From Altibacter sp. (GTDB taxonomy: Bacteria; Bacteroidota; Bacteroidia; Flavobacteriales; Flavobacteriaceae): DNA of 64,000 nucleotides. Below are positions 1-8,284 of this stretch, in pieces. The notes under the pieces are model-generated. The model was not told the DNA's origin and did not search any database. It saw nothing but the letters and a program-made list of their open reading frames with translations. The DNA lies in assembly GCF_019913785.1 (NCBI RefSeq), contig NZ_JAIOHK010000035.1:62001-126000 (forward strand), in the 5' to 3' direction. Numbering within the stretch: the stretch's first letter is position 1; each line of letters begins with the position of its first letter. The position numbers were made by a program, and so were the translations under genes.

Positions 1-489
1 GAGCACATTGATGATTTAGAGGATTGGTCTTCAAAATTTCAATCACCATTGCAACATTTAGAACACAATTTGCATGGCTGGGTAGCATTTTTTGTTATTC
101 CAATATTTGCACTTGCCAATGCTGGAGTGCTCATTGATAGCTCTGCGTATATAGATACAGCATTAGTCACTAATATTATTATTTGTTTTGTACTAGGCAA
201 ATCCCTCGGAATTACGTCCATGGTAATGTTTGCTAAAAAGCTTAAATTAATAGAAATTCCCACAGACATTAATTTCAATCAAATTTTAGGAGTTGCTTTT
301 TTAGCAGGAATTGGATTTACCATGGCAATTTTTATAGCTAGTTTAGCATTCGTTTCTACACCAGAATATATAGATTCTGCTAAGATAGGAATACTCATCG
401 GGTCTTTTATTTCAGCGATAATTGGTTATCTTGTACTTAGGTTTTCTAAAAGTCCAAAACCGGCGGACGAAGGTTTAAATAATAATTAA
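1..489 (+). CDS. nhaA: Na+/H+ antiporter NhaA, C-terminal part (5' end outside window)
   Basis: The reading frame is open from base 1 and its start lies upstream; 162 residues are visible, while whole NhaA proteins have roughly 380-440. The visible part starts with a hydrophilic linker (HLEHNLHGWVAFFVIPIFAL) that is characteristic of NhaA before transmembrane helix IX, followed by about four hydrophobic helices and a short charged tail ending at 489. NhaA exports Na+ in exchange for H+ at the inner membrane and protects against salt and alkaline stress. The MscS gene starts 6 bases downstream, so the two are probably cotranscribed at the head of a stress cluster. Identification is confident; the missing N-terminus cannot be judged. 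Confidence 0.93.
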   Translation, partial: EHIDDLEDWSSKFQSPLQHLEHNLHGWVAFFVIPIFALANAGVLIDSSAYIDTALVTNIIICFVLGKSLGITSMVMFAKKLKLIEIPTDINFNQILGVAFLAGIGFTMAIFIASLAFVSTPEYIDSAKIGILIGSFISAIIGYLVLRFSKSPKPADEGLNNN

Positions 490-495
490 TTTTTA

Positions 496-1578
496 ATGCA
501 AGAGCTTTTCAACATACACAAACTCGATATTATTTATGGTATAATTGTCATCACTGTAATTCTGGTTTTGCGGTTATTAACCAATAAATTACACCACTGG
601 CTCGCCAAAGAAAAACAGAAAAAGTTTCCCGGAGAACCATCAAGGCCTTTAAATTTATTAAAACGTCTTCTCAATACATTGTGGATTGTTTTAGGATTGA
701 TAGCATTGACTTTTCTCATTGTAGATGAAAGTCAACAGAACAACTTAGCCGATGATTTTAAAACAGTACTCTATATAGGTGTTGTATTAGCACTTACCGT
801 GATTGCTGCGACAACCGCCAATATGTGGTTTAAGCACGATATTCAAAAAAAGATAGAAACCGAGCAAGACCCAACCAGTTTTAAGTTTCTAAGATACGTA
901 GTCCTTGTTGGTATTTATTTCATTGGTATTATGCTTAGTCTGTTGGCCTTTCCTTCCTTAAAAGGTGTTGCTCAAACCGCTTTGGGTGGGGCAGGAGTTA
1001 TGGCTCTTATTGCGGGTTTTGCAGCACAAGAGGCACTGTCTAATGTCATAGGGGGTTTATTTATTATTACTTTTAAACCTTTCAGAATTGGAGACCTCAT
1101 TAAAATTACGGATGCCATGGTAGGCAGGGTGAATGACATTACTTTGCGGCATACTGTAATCCGGAATTTTGAAAATAAGATGATCGTAATTCCTAATGCG
1201 ATAATCAACAAGGAAAAACTCATAAATTATGATATGGGTGAACTTAAGTGTTGCGAACGTATTGAGATCGGAATATCGTATGACAGTGATATTGATTTGG
1301 CAAAAAAAATAATGCAAGAAGAATGTGAAAGACATCCGCTTATTTTAGACAATCGCACAGAATTAGAAGTGCAAGAAGGAAAACCAATAGTGAGGACAGC
1401 GCTAACACAACTTAATGACTCATCAATGACAATTAGAGCTTGGACTTGGGAAAGAAATTACAGCGATAGTTTTCAACTTAAAATTGACGTATTAGAAAGT
1501 ATTAAAAAACGATTCGACAAAGAAGGTATAGAAATCCCATTCCCATACCGAACCGTAGTAATGAAAAAAGACAAATAA
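496..1578 (+). CDS. MscS-family mechanosensitive ion channel
   Basis: 360 residues. The first half contains about four hydrophobic segments (around residues 12-27, 52-72, 88-106 and 130-152). They precede the pore-lining helix and start of the beta domain that define MscS: GGAGVMALIAGFAAQEALSN, then GGLFIITFKPFRIGDLIKI near residues 160-200. The C-terminal cytoplasmic alpha/beta domain follows. MscS channels open under membrane tension and release solutes on hypo-osmotic shock. The gene sits 6 bases after the NhaA stop and 24 bases before a universal stress protein, so an ion/osmotic operon is likely. The ATG at 496 fits this spacing. Gating properties cannot be inferred from sequence alone. 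Confidence 0.93.
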   Translation: MQELFNIHKLDIIYGIIVITVILVLRLLTNKLHHWLAKEKQKKFPGEPSRPLNLLKRLLNTLWIVLGLIALTFLIVDESQQNNLADDFKTVLYIGVVLALTVIAATTANMWFKHDIQKKIETEQDPTSFKFLRYVVLVGIYFIGIMLSLLAFPSLKGVAQTALGGAGVMALIAGFAAQEALSNVIGGLFIITFKPFRIGDLIKITDAMVGRVNDITLRHTVIRNFENKMIVIPNAIINKEKLINYDMGELKCCERIEIGISYDSDIDLAKKIMQEECERHPLILDNRTELEVQEGKPIVRTALTQLNDSSMTIRAWTWERNYSDSFQLKIDVLESIKKRFDKEGIEIPFPYRTVVMKKDK

Positions 1579-1602
1579 TGTATAAATTAAAATATTTCAA
1601 AA

Positions 1603-2421
1603 ATGAAAAACATCATTATACCAATCGACTTTTCGCAACAATCTGAATTTGCATTGCAAACTGGTGCCATTTTAGCCAAGAAGCACGACGCCAAACTTCA
1701 TGTGCTCCATATGTTAGAGCTTTCCGATTCTTTAATCTCACAATCTCATACAGCAAATAAAAACGAAATGTTCTTTTTATTCGCGTTGGCAAAAAAGAGT
1801 TTTGAAGAATTTCTGGACAAAGATTACCTAAATGGGATAGTAGTTGAGCCTATGATTAAGCGCTATAAAGTGTACAATGAAGTAGATCTTGTAGCCAAAG
1901 AGGTCAATGCAGATTTAATTATTATGGGATCTAAAGGCCTTACTCCTCAGGATGGTATATTTGCCGGTTCAAATGCTGAGAAAATGGTGCGAAACAGTAA
2001 GACTCCCGTACTAATCGTTAAACAAGAACCAAAAGATTTTGACCTAAAAAATGTAGTCTATGCCACAAGTTTAGAAACCGACAGCATTCCTGCATATAAG
2101 AAAGCGGTACATTTATTTTCCACCTTGGGAAGTAAACTCAATCCCGTATATGTTAATAGACCGTTTAATGGCTTCTTAAGTTCAAGAGAGTTTAATGATA
2201 AGCGGAACGCATTTGCACTAGCAGGTGGAGCCGAAAAGGTCGACTTTATTGCCGGACACACCGTGGAGGATGGTTTAATTCAATATGCTGAAGCAACGAA
2301 TGCAGATTGTATTGCAGTGAGTACTCACGCAAGAAAAGGATTGAATCATTTTTTAAAGGGAAGTATTTCTGAAGACCTTGCAAACAGTGCAGAGTTGCCT
2401 GTTATAACATTTAAATTGTAG
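1603..2421 (+). CDS. Universal stress protein, tandem UspA domains
   Basis: 272 residues, a double-domain Usp (single-domain forms are about 140-150). The N-terminal domain starts with the usual beta strand (KNIIIPIDFSQQSEFAL). It carries the ATP-binding signature G-2X-G-9X-G-S/T as MGSKGLTPQDGIFAGSNAEK near residues 110-130, so this domain probably binds ATP. The second domain repeats the fold and ends THARKGLNHFLKGSISEDLA, a related but altered loop. Usp proteins are soluble cytoplasmic proteins induced by starvation, oxygen limitation and other stresses. This copy follows nhaA and mscS directly; two further double-domain Usp genes lie at 20426 and 21376. Confidence 0.93.
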   Translation: MKNIIIPIDFSQQSEFALQTGAILAKKHDAKLHVLHMLELSDSLISQSHTANKNEMFFLFALAKKSFEEFLDKDYLNGIVVEPMIKRYKVYNEVDLVAKEVNADLIIMGSKGLTPQDGIFAGSNAEKMVRNSKTPVLIVKQEPKDFDLKNVVYATSLETDSIPAYKKAVHLFSTLGSKLNPVYVNRPFNGFLSSREFNDKRNAFALAGGAEKVDFIAGHTVEDGLIQYAEATNADCIAVSTHARKGLNHFLKGSISEDLANSAELPVITFKL

Positions 2422-2515
2422 AGTAAATTTTACCTGCATTTTTGAAAGGCTAAATCTCTAAACAGCATTGATTTTTCAGAGGATAATGATTTTTTATTAC
2501 TAAAGTGAATTAAAT

Positions 2516-3595
2516 ATGAGTAATACTGAAGCAGCCTTAAAAGAACGTATCAAAGAGCTCACCTGTCTTTATGAAGTCTCCTCAATTATCGTTAATGCAG
2601 ATGCGGCAGCAATGGTGGAAACAATCCGTGCCATTGCATTAAGTTTAAAAAAGGGATTTCAGTTTCCAAATGATACAGAGATTGCTATCGAAACACCCAT
2701 TGAGAGTTTTCAAACGGGGACTATAAACCATGAAAAGTGTATAACGTCCAATCTTATTATTTTCAATAAAATTGAAGGAAAAATTATAGCTTCCTACAAT
2801 AATTCTGAATCTTTATTTCTGAAAGAAGAGCAGCCTTTGCTGGACAACGTTTCAATTAAATTAGGCAACTTATTGGAGCGTATCGAAATTCAGAAAAATG
2901 AAACCTCCTTGAAGAGGCAGATGGAGCGGGCAGATCGGTTAGGGATTTTAGGTGAGATTACCGCCGGCATCGCCCACGAATTAAATACCCCTCTAGCCAA
3001 TATTCTTGGCTTTGCAGAATTACTGAAGGAGGATCATAAAAAAGATGATCGGGCATCGGGTGATATAGACAAAATTATTCAGAATGCTATTTTCTCTCGT
3101 GAAGTTGTAAAAAAGCTAATGTTCTTTGCCTGTGAAATGCCCCAGGAGATGAAGAAAGTCAATATCGTACCGAGCATTAAAAGTGCTATTGCATTACTCG
3201 ATGCCACATTCAAAAAGGCCGAAGTAAAGTATATCGTAAAAATTGAAGATGAAGCACTTTTTTTGAAGGCAGATATCATACAACTTACCCAAATTATATT
3301 TAATTTGACCATCAACGCTATTTACTTCTCTCCGAAAAATGGACTCGTCACTATTGAAGCCCTCCAGACAAATAATCATATTGTTTTAAAAATTTCAGAT
3401 GAAGGTGCCGGACTTTCAGATGAAGCCTTGGAGAAAGTGTTTCAACCGTTTTTCACAACCAAACCTACCGGAGATGGCTCAGGACTAGGCTTGAGCGTTG
3501 TCCACGGGATTGTGGCAAGTCACAATGGTTCTATCGTTGCAGAAAACAACCCAAATAAAGGGGCTACTTTTACAATAAAACTTCCAAAATCTTAA
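2516..3595 (+). CDS. Soluble sensor histidine kinase (NtrB-like)
   Basis: 359 residues with no transmembrane segment. Residues 1-130 form an N-terminal input region, possibly GAF-like, that I cannot assign firmly. Then come a HisKA dimerisation helix with the phospho-acceptor His154 in GEITAGIAHELNTPLANILG, and an HATPase_c domain with its N box (NLTINAIYFS), G1 box (ISDEGAGLS) and G2 box (GDGSGLGLSVVHGIV). The lack of membrane segments means it should sense a cytoplasmic signal. It lies 15 bases upstream of the sigma-54 response regulator gene and almost certainly phosphorylates that protein. A 94-base gap separates it from the upstream Usp gene, which could house its promoter, though I see no clear one. 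Confidence 0.93.
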   Translation: MSNTEAALKERIKELTCLYEVSSIIVNADAAAMVETIRAIALSLKKGFQFPNDTEIAIETPIESFQTGTINHEKCITSNLIIFNKIEGKIIASYNNSESLFLKEEQPLLDNVSIKLGNLLERIEIQKNETSLKRQMERADRLGILGEITAGIAHELNTPLANILGFAELLKEDHKKDDRASGDIDKIIQNAIFSREVVKKLMFFACEMPQEMKKVNIVPSIKSAIALLDATFKKAEVKYIVKIEDEALFLKADIIQLTQIIFNLTINAIYFSPKNGLVTIEALQTNNHIVLKISDEGAGLSDEALEKVFQPFFTTKPTGDGSGLGLSVVHGIVASHNGSIVAENNPNKGATFTIKLPKS

Positions 3596-3610
3596 TATTT
3601 TAGACACGAG

Positions 3611-4939
3611 ATGCAGCTTAAAAAAGAGAACATATTAATAGTAGATGATGATATCAACATATTAGAGCTGCTACAACGGCACTTACAATCTTGGAACTAT
3701 CATACGTACAAGGCAATTTCGGTAAAGGAAGCCGTTCAAATTTTAAAAGACACTAAAATTGATTTGCTTATTACAGATCTGAAAATGCCAGAGATTGACG
3801 GTACAGAGCTTATCAAGTTTGTGTCAGAACATTATCCTAAATTACCCAAACTAGTTGTAACTGGCTACCCGTCGGTTCAAGATTCTTTAACGGCTATAAA
3901 ATCTGGTGTCGTGGCCTATTTAACCAAGCCGTTTACTAAAGATGAGTTGGGACAAGCTATTGATAAATCTTTAGAAATTAAGAACGATTCTAAAACCGTA
4001 TTATCGAAGACTGAGACACGAAGAGATAAGGGTTATGACGAAATCATAGGCAACTCAGAAAAGATCAATGATGTTATTCAAATCATTGAACGTGTTAAGG
4101 ATAATAAGGCTACAATATTTATTAAAGGCGAAAGTGGTACGGGAAAAGAGCTGGTAGCACGTGCTATACATTATCAAGGTAAGTTCTCTAGAGCACCGTT
4201 TATTGCCGTAAACTGTGGTGGTATTCCTGAAAACTTACTAGAATCTGAGCTATTCGGCTACACAAAAGGCGCTTTCACAGGAGCAGAAAAAAACCGCGAT
4301 GGTTTTTTTCAGGCAGCAAATGGCGGTACTATTTTCTTAGATGAGATTGGTAATGCCTCCACAGCGGTACAATCACGTCTATTGCGAGTACTTCAGGAAA
4401 AAGAAGTGGTTAAAGTAGGCGCTCAAAAAGCAGAAAAGGTAGATCTGCGTATCATTGCTGCGACTAACAACGACTTACAGGAAATGATTAAGAAAGGAAG
4501 CTTTAGAGAGGATCTTTACTACCGTCTTACAGTAGTTGAGATTCACGTAGCCCCTCTTAGGGAGCGGAAAGAGGATATTCCGTTATTGGTAGAGAAATTC
4601 CTTTTTAAATATGGGGTAGAGTATAAAGATCGTTTTATCAAAATAAGCCCTGAGGCTTCGGCAATTTTACAAAGGTATGATTGGCCCGGGAATATTCGTG
4701 AATTGGAGAATGTGATTCAGCGATCTGTTATCATGAGTGATAGAATAATAGACGTGGAGCATCTACCGGATTCCTTAAAATTTACGATAGATTTTCCAAA
4801 TGATGAATTCCTTCCGCTGAAGGAAATAGAGAGACGGTATATTCAAAAAGTGCTTAACGCCACAAATAACAACAAAACTAAAGCCGCTGAAATTTTGGGT
4901 ATCGATCGTAAAACTATTCGGCAAAAACTTTCAGAATAA
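3611..4939 (+). CDS. NtrC-family sigma-54-dependent response regulator
   Basis: 442 residues in the classic three-part layout. The receiver domain (about 1-120) has phospho-acceptor Asp56 in LLITDLKMPEIDG and the switch lysine in LTKPF. The AAA+ domain (about 145-375) has Walker A GESGTGKELVARAIH, the sigma-54-contacting loop GAFTGA, Walker B IFLDEIG and arginine-rich sensor segments. A Fis-type helix-turn-helix (NNNKTKAAEILGIDRKTIRQ) ends the protein. It should bind upstream sites and drive ATP-dependent open-complex formation by sigma-54 RNA polymerase. It is paired with the kinase gene just upstream. The sigma-54 promoter match at 5077-5092, right after this gene, is a likely target. Confidence 0.95.
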   Translation: MQLKKENILIVDDDINILELLQRHLQSWNYHTYKAISVKEAVQILKDTKIDLLITDLKMPEIDGTELIKFVSEHYPKLPKLVVTGYPSVQDSLTAIKSGVVAYLTKPFTKDELGQAIDKSLEIKNDSKTVLSKTETRRDKGYDEIIGNSEKINDVIQIIERVKDNKATIFIKGESGTGKELVARAIHYQGKFSRAPFIAVNCGGIPENLLESELFGYTKGAFTGAEKNRDGFFQAANGGTIFLDEIGNASTAVQSRLLRVLQEKEVVKVGAQKAEKVDLRIIAATNNDLQEMIKKGSFREDLYYRLTVVEIHVAPLRERKEDIPLLVEKFLFKYGVEYKDRFIKISPEASAILQRYDWPGNIRELENVIQRSVIMSDRIIDVEHLPDSLKFTIDFPNDEFLPLKEIERRYIQKVLNATNNNKTKAAEILGIDRKTIRQKLSE

Positions 4940-5022
4940 GCAGTTTGTAGTGGTACATTTTTCCTCAGTTGGGTAATTCTATACCATTCTCTTTTTACTC
5001 TTTCTTTTCTGTAAATACACAC

Positions 5023-5046
5023 AAACCCTGATTCAGCAAGGGTTTT
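5023..5046 (+). terminator. Possible weak terminator after the response regulator gene
   Basis: A 7-bp inverted repeat, AAACCCT (5023-5029) and AGGGTTT (5039-5045), with a 9-base loop, is followed by a T-rich stretch. It lies 84 bases after the response regulator stop codon and just before the sigma-54 promoter match, which is where a transcript end would be expected. The stem is short and only moderately GC-rich, so the call is tentative. Confidence 0.4.
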
Positions 5047-5076
5047 GTTGTTTCTACACATTTCTGGCACACCCAA

Positions 5077-5092
5077 TGGCATATAGATTGCC
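5077..5092 (+). promoter_or_regulatory. Sigma-54 (RpoN) -24/-12 promoter
   Basis: The sequence TGGCATATAGATTGCC matches the sigma-54 consensus TGGCAC-N5-TTGCW at the invariant GG and GC with the required 10-base spacing. It deviates only at the sixth base and the last base. It lies 30 bases upstream of the ATG of the small cysteine-rich ORF at 5122, a typical distance for a -12 element, and 137 bases after the gene for an NtrC-type activator. A further TGGCAC at 5065-5070 has no matching -12 element. I did not see an equally good site elsewhere in the cluster, but the search was by eye. Confidence 0.65.
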
Positions 5093-5121
5093 TTTAGTAC
5101 ATTAAATAATAACAAGGTACT

Positions 5122-5301
5122 ATGAAATCAAATGCATTCAATATTTGTCCCGCTTGTATCTATAGAGATACCTGTGTACTAACCACTCAAAAAAGCCAAG
5201 TATGGTCTTGTAGTGAGTATGATGAATTAGCCCCCGAAACACGGGTTGAGCTGGCACATTTAAGTGCTAAAAAAGTCCAGCCTGAATTGGCGATGGCATA
5301 A
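5122..5301 (+). CDS. Small cysteine-rich protein (59 aa), unknown function
   Basis: The ATG at 5122 opens a 59-codon frame closed by TAA at 5301. The protein starts MKSNAFNICPACIYRDTCVL and contains four cysteines (9, 12, 18 and 30) in the arrangement C-x2-C-x5-C-x11-C. That could ligate a zinc ion or a small Fe-S cluster. The C-terminal half (residues 31-59) is charged and probably helical. It is the first gene behind the sigma-54 promoter match, with two more tiny ORFs and glutamate dehydrogenase following in the same direction. I do not recognise a named family. Coding is supported by position, cysteine spacing and the lack of any competing ORF. Confidence 0.6.
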   Translation: MKSNAFNICPACIYRDTCVLTTQKSQVWSCSEYDELAPETRVELAHLSAKKVQPELAMA

Positions 5302-5319
5302 CTTTTAAAACAGTGAGAA

Positions 5320-5466
5320 ATGATTTTTAACAATCTAGAAACGTTCCTTATCGGAAACAAAGAAAAGCGAACCAAACTAAAATTTGATACAGTACGTACA
5401 AGCCCTTATAGGTTTGCGAACAAGCGTCACATAAGAAACAGAGGCTTGATTTACAATCCATTTTAA
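5320..5466 (+). CDS. Small basic ORF (48 aa), unknown
   Basis: ATG at 5320 to TAA at 5466, 18 bases after the cysteine-rich ORF. The product starts MIFNNLETFLIGNKEKR and ends RNRGLIYNPF; it is strongly basic (many Lys and Arg) with no cysteine, signal peptide or membrane segment. Its place between two other tiny ORFs in one apparent transcription unit makes it a plausible small protein or leader peptide. Length alone cannot exclude chance, and I recognise no family. Confidence 0.4.
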   Translation: MIFNNLETFLIGNKEKRTKLKFDTVRTSPYRFANKRHIRNRGLIYNPF

Positions 5467-5477
5467 ATAAATGTAAT

Positions 5478-5594
5478 ATGAAATCTATAGAAATAGGTAA
5501 TACCCTTCAAAAATCTGAAATCAAGAAACCAAGAAACAAGTATATCATAGAAAAGCATCGAGAGAGAAGTATTGTCAATCGTCTTTTCAAATAA
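5478..5594 (+). CDS. Small basic ORF (38 aa), unknown
   Basis: ATG at 5478 to TAA at 5594, 11 bases after the preceding tiny ORF and 38 bases before glutamate dehydrogenase. The product starts MKSIEIGNTLQKSEIKK and ends RERSIVNRLFK; it is Lys/Arg-rich and probably helical. It shares the MKS opening with the cysteine-rich ORF upstream but no other similarity. It may be a real small protein of the sigma-54-driven unit or just a chance frame in the leader of the dehydrogenase gene. Confidence 0.35.
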   Translation: MKSIEIGNTLQKSEIKKPRNKYIIEKHRERSIVNRLFK

Positions 5595-5632
5595 TCACAA
5601 CTAATAAAAATCCGCAATAACGGTATATAATT

Positions 5633-6937
5633 ATGACAACGATAACAGCAAAAGTAAACAATAATAAAAAGAAAGCAGCTTTAAAAGGTATGATGGATAA
5701 TGTGATGGAACAATTTAACAGCGCCGCAGATCACATTGAGCTTCATCCAAATATCCGAAAGATATTGAGTATTACTAACAACGAGATTGTCGTTCACTTT
5801 CCGGTAAAAATGGACAATGGTGAAGTAGAAATTTTTACAGGATATAGAGTGCAGCACAATAATGCCTTAGGTCCTTATAAAGGTGGTTTACGTTATCATC
5901 CTACGGTTGATATAGACGCCGCCAGAGCACTTGCTATGTGGATGACCTGGAAATCATCGTTAGCGGGATTGCCTTATGGTGGTGGTAAAGGTGGTATCCA
6001 ACTGGATCCCTCAAAATATTCACAGGGCGAACTAGAACGCATTACGCGTAGGTTTACATTTGCACTTGCCGATAATATTGGACCCGAACACGACATTCCT
6101 GCTCCCGATGTAAATACAAACAGCCAAACAATGGCTTGGATTGCAGATACTTATATGAGTACAAGACCTCCGGCCGAACGCACTGCAAATCAGCACGTGG
6201 TTACTGGTAAACCTGACGGTAGCGGCGGGCTAGAAGGTCGTGATCGCGCTACCGGGTATGGAGTATTCTTGAATATTAAATTCTGGGCAGATCGGAATAA
6301 AGTATCGCTTAAAAATAAAAAATTCATCGTTCAAGGATTTGGTAACGTAGGGTATTGGGCTTCTCATTTCTTAGAAAAAGAAGGAGCGAAATTAGTCGCC
6401 GTTCAAGATGCTTTTGGAAGTATTAGAAATACGAATGGAATTAAGGTTGAGGATTTGTTCAACTATACAAAAGTTAATAACGGAAGTATCGCAGGATTCC
6501 CAGAAGCTTTTAATCTTGACAATGAGAAATTTTTTGCCTCCGAATGTGATATCTGTATTCCCGCAGCACTCGGTAATCAAATCACTAAGGACAATGCTCC
6601 AAAAATAAAAGCCCGTCTTATCGCCGAAGGTGCCAACGGCCCTACCAATGTGGAAGCTGAGAAAATTTTATTGGAAAGAGGAATTACCATTATTCCGGAC
6701 ATTTTGTGTAATTCCGGTGGTGTTGTAGGAAGTTATTTTGAATGGCTACAAAACCGCAATGGGGAACTTTGGCAACTTGATGATGTAATAGCCAAGCTTG
6801 ATAAGAAGATGAAAGAATCTTTTGATAAAGTGTATGAATATGCAGAACGAGAAGGAATGGATCTACGCACCGCAGCCTTCTGTATCGCGATAAAGCGTAT
6901 AGAGAAAGCGTATATACAAAGAGGGATTTTCCCTTAA
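5633..6937 (+). CDS. gdhA: Glutamate dehydrogenase (hexameric, Glu/Leu/Phe/Val family)
   Basis: 434 residues, the usual length of the hexameric class. It interconverts glutamate and 2-oxoglutarate plus ammonium. The substrate-binding lysines are present in PYKGGLRYHP (Lys83), MTWKSSLAGL (Lys107) and LPYGGGKGGI (Lys119), as is the conserved PAPDVNTN segment. The Rossmann motif VQGFGNVGYWASHFLE starts the coenzyme domain. Cofactor preference (NAD or NADP) is not certain from the motif. It follows the sigma-54-linked tiny ORFs and precedes an Rnk-like gene by 15 bases, so it may be part of a nitrogen- or stress-controlled operon, consistent with the NtrC-type regulator nearby. The ATG at 5633 gives the expected N-terminus. 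Confidence 0.95.
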   Translation: MTTITAKVNNNKKKAALKGMMDNVMEQFNSAADHIELHPNIRKILSITNNEIVVHFPVKMDNGEVEIFTGYRVQHNNALGPYKGGLRYHPTVDIDAARALAMWMTWKSSLAGLPYGGGKGGIQLDPSKYSQGELERITRRFTFALADNIGPEHDIPAPDVNTNSQTMAWIADTYMSTRPPAERTANQHVVTGKPDGSGGLEGRDRATGYGVFLNIKFWADRNKVSLKNKKFIVQGFGNVGYWASHFLEKEGAKLVAVQDAFGSIRNTNGIKVEDLFNYTKVNNGSIAGFPEAFNLDNEKFFASECDICIPAALGNQITKDNAPKIKARLIAEGANGPTNVEAEKILLERGITIIPDILCNSGGVVGSYFEWLQNRNGELWQLDDVIAKLDKKMKESFDKVYEYAEREGMDLRTAAFCIAIKRIEKAYIQRGIFP

Positions 6938-6952
6938 TAGTAAAATTTAAAA

Positions 6953-7381
6953 ATGAATATCATGAAATACGGAAGTTTAATAATAGAAAAGAAAGAGTAT
7001 GTCTACATAAAGCGCATACTCAATATCTCTGGCTATGCTGAAGATTTTGAAACACAAAAGTCTTTGCAAAGATTGAGCGAAGAAATTAAGAATGCTCAAA
7101 TAGTTGATGAAGCCGATATCCCAGACGATGTCATTCGTTTTGATAGTAAAGTTATGGTGTATTCTGAAAATGGTTGGGAGAAAACAATTCAATTAGTTAT
7201 ACCATCAGAAAAAAACACCAAGCAAGACAAGATTTCAATCTTAACCCCTATGGGTGCTGCACTTTTTGGGTATTCGGAAGGAGATTCGATCGAATGGGAT
7301 TTTCCGTCGGGCAAACAGCTAATAAAAATTGTGGCAGTTTCACAAGATGTAAATCAAAAGAAAACAGAGCTACCTATTTAA
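6953..7381 (+). CDS. Rnk-like / GreA-GreB C-terminal domain protein
   Basis: 142 residues. The N-terminal 60 residues form a short helical pair (FETQKSLQRLSEEIKNAQIV). The C-terminal part is the FKBP-like Gre domain (DDVIRFDSKVMVYSENG, then ISILTPMGAALFGYSEGDSI). The overall size and the short coiled coil resemble Rnk, the nucleoside diphosphate kinase regulator that binds in the RNA polymerase secondary channel, more than full GreA (about 158 residues). It lacks the long acidic-tipped coiled coil needed for transcript cleavage, so it may compete with Gre or DksA-type factors rather than rescue arrested polymerase. It lies between glutamate dehydrogenase and two coiled-coil genes. A second start, ATG at 6962, is possible. 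Confidence 0.85.
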   Translation: MNIMKYGSLIIEKKEYVYIKRILNISGYAEDFETQKSLQRLSEEIKNAQIVDEADIPDDVIRFDSKVMVYSENGWEKTIQLVIPSEKNTKQDKISILTPMGAALFGYSEGDSIEWDFPSGKQLIKIVAVSQDVNQKKTELPI

Positions 7382-7392
7382 AAATTTAAAAA

Positions 7393-7821
7393 ATGAAAAC
7401 CATACAGACCGAAATTTATCAGCATGACACTGATGTAGATGTAACTCATAAAATCAACTCGATAGAATTGGACAATTGGATCAATCATCTCAAATACATC
7501 AAAAAAGAGTTGAACAATTTAATTGGACTTTGTGGAGAAGACCTAAATCAAAAGTTGGATGATGAAAGTGTACTTCAAAAATTTAAGAAGAAAGGTGTTG
7601 AAAATGATGCCCTGCTAAATGTACTTCATAAATATATGAGTGCAAGAAGAGATATTATCGAATGTGAAGATACGCAATGTGATATGGTTTACATAACCGA
7701 ACACGAAAGCTACCGAAGAAACTATTTGTATCACTTAGATAAATATAGAAGGCTGAAAGATGAGTTTTTCAGTAAAGTGCAGGGCAAATTTACCTTGCTG
7801 GATATGACCACGTTACCTTAG
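7393..7821 (+). CDS. Coiled-coil protein A of a three-member family, unknown
   Basis: 142 residues, soluble and largely helical, with no signal peptide. The recognisable pattern is an opening helix ELDNWINHLKYIKKELNNLI, a middle segment LQKFKKKGVENDALLNVL, and a closing segment EHESYRRNYLYHLDKY followed by RLKDEFFSKV. The same three-block pattern occurs in the next gene and in the gene at 22362, so these are probably diverged paralogues. It begins 11 bases after the Rnk-like gene and ends 5 bases before the next family member, which argues for one operon. I recognise no named domain. Scaffold or adaptor roles are guesses only. Confidence 0.75.
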   Translation: MKTIQTEIYQHDTDVDVTHKINSIELDNWINHLKYIKKELNNLIGLCGEDLNQKLDDESVLQKFKKKGVENDALLNVLHKYMSARRDIIECEDTQCDMVYITEHESYRRNYLYHLDKYRRLKDEFFSKVQGKFTLLDMTTLP

Positions 7822-7826
7822 TTCAT

Positions 7827-8216
7827 TTGGAAATCGAATTGACATACAAAACCAACGAACATAGAAGACTTTGCATTAAAAAAGATCTTATCGAGTTAAG
7901 TCAATGGATTGATACGCTGTCCAATATTAATGTGGAGCTAGGCTATTTGATACTAATTGAGAAGCAGCTCCTTAAGGAAAATAGCATTGATGTTGACCTC
8001 CACAATTTTCGAAGAAAGAATACCTTGCTAATGGGAATGCTATGCAGGTACGAACAAGAATTGAAAACGGAGTATGAATACGGGAAAATAGAATACAATG
8101 TGACACGGGCGAAAGAACACGAAAAAAAACGGGATATCAATGTCGAATTCATCCAAGAATTTATGCAACTTAAAAAAAGAATATACACTAAGTTATGTAA
8201 GTATCAACGTAAATAA
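7827..8216 (+). CDS. Coiled-coil protein B of a three-member family, unknown
   Basis: 129 residues starting at TTG 7827; no ATG is available before codon 70, and the frame cannot extend far upstream without running into the previous gene. The protein shows the same blocks as its neighbour: LSQWIDTLSNINVELGYLI, then LHNFRRKNTLLMGMLCRY, and EHEKKRDINVEFIQEF followed by LKKRIYTKL. It is rich in Lys, Glu and Leu and predicted to be helical and cytoplasmic. Only 5 bases separate it from gene A, so translational coupling could explain the non-ATG start. A 68-base gap then leads to the aconitase gene. Function unknown. Confidence 0.68.
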   Translation: MEIELTYKTNEHRRLCIKKDLIELSQWIDTLSNINVELGYLILIEKQLLKENSIDVDLHNFRRKNTLLMGMLCRYEQELKTEYEYGKIEYNVTRAKEHEKKRDINVEFIQEFMQLKKRIYTKLCKYQRK

Positions 8217-8284
8217 TGAATTAAAGAAAAAGAAAGAGTTTAATTTTCTTTATATTTATAGAGACCTGTAAAATTTTAGCAACT

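Noticed and set aside
5065-5080. A second TGGCAC as a possible sigma-54 site
   Set aside because: The -12 position reads ATGG and not TTGC, so the essential GC is missing.
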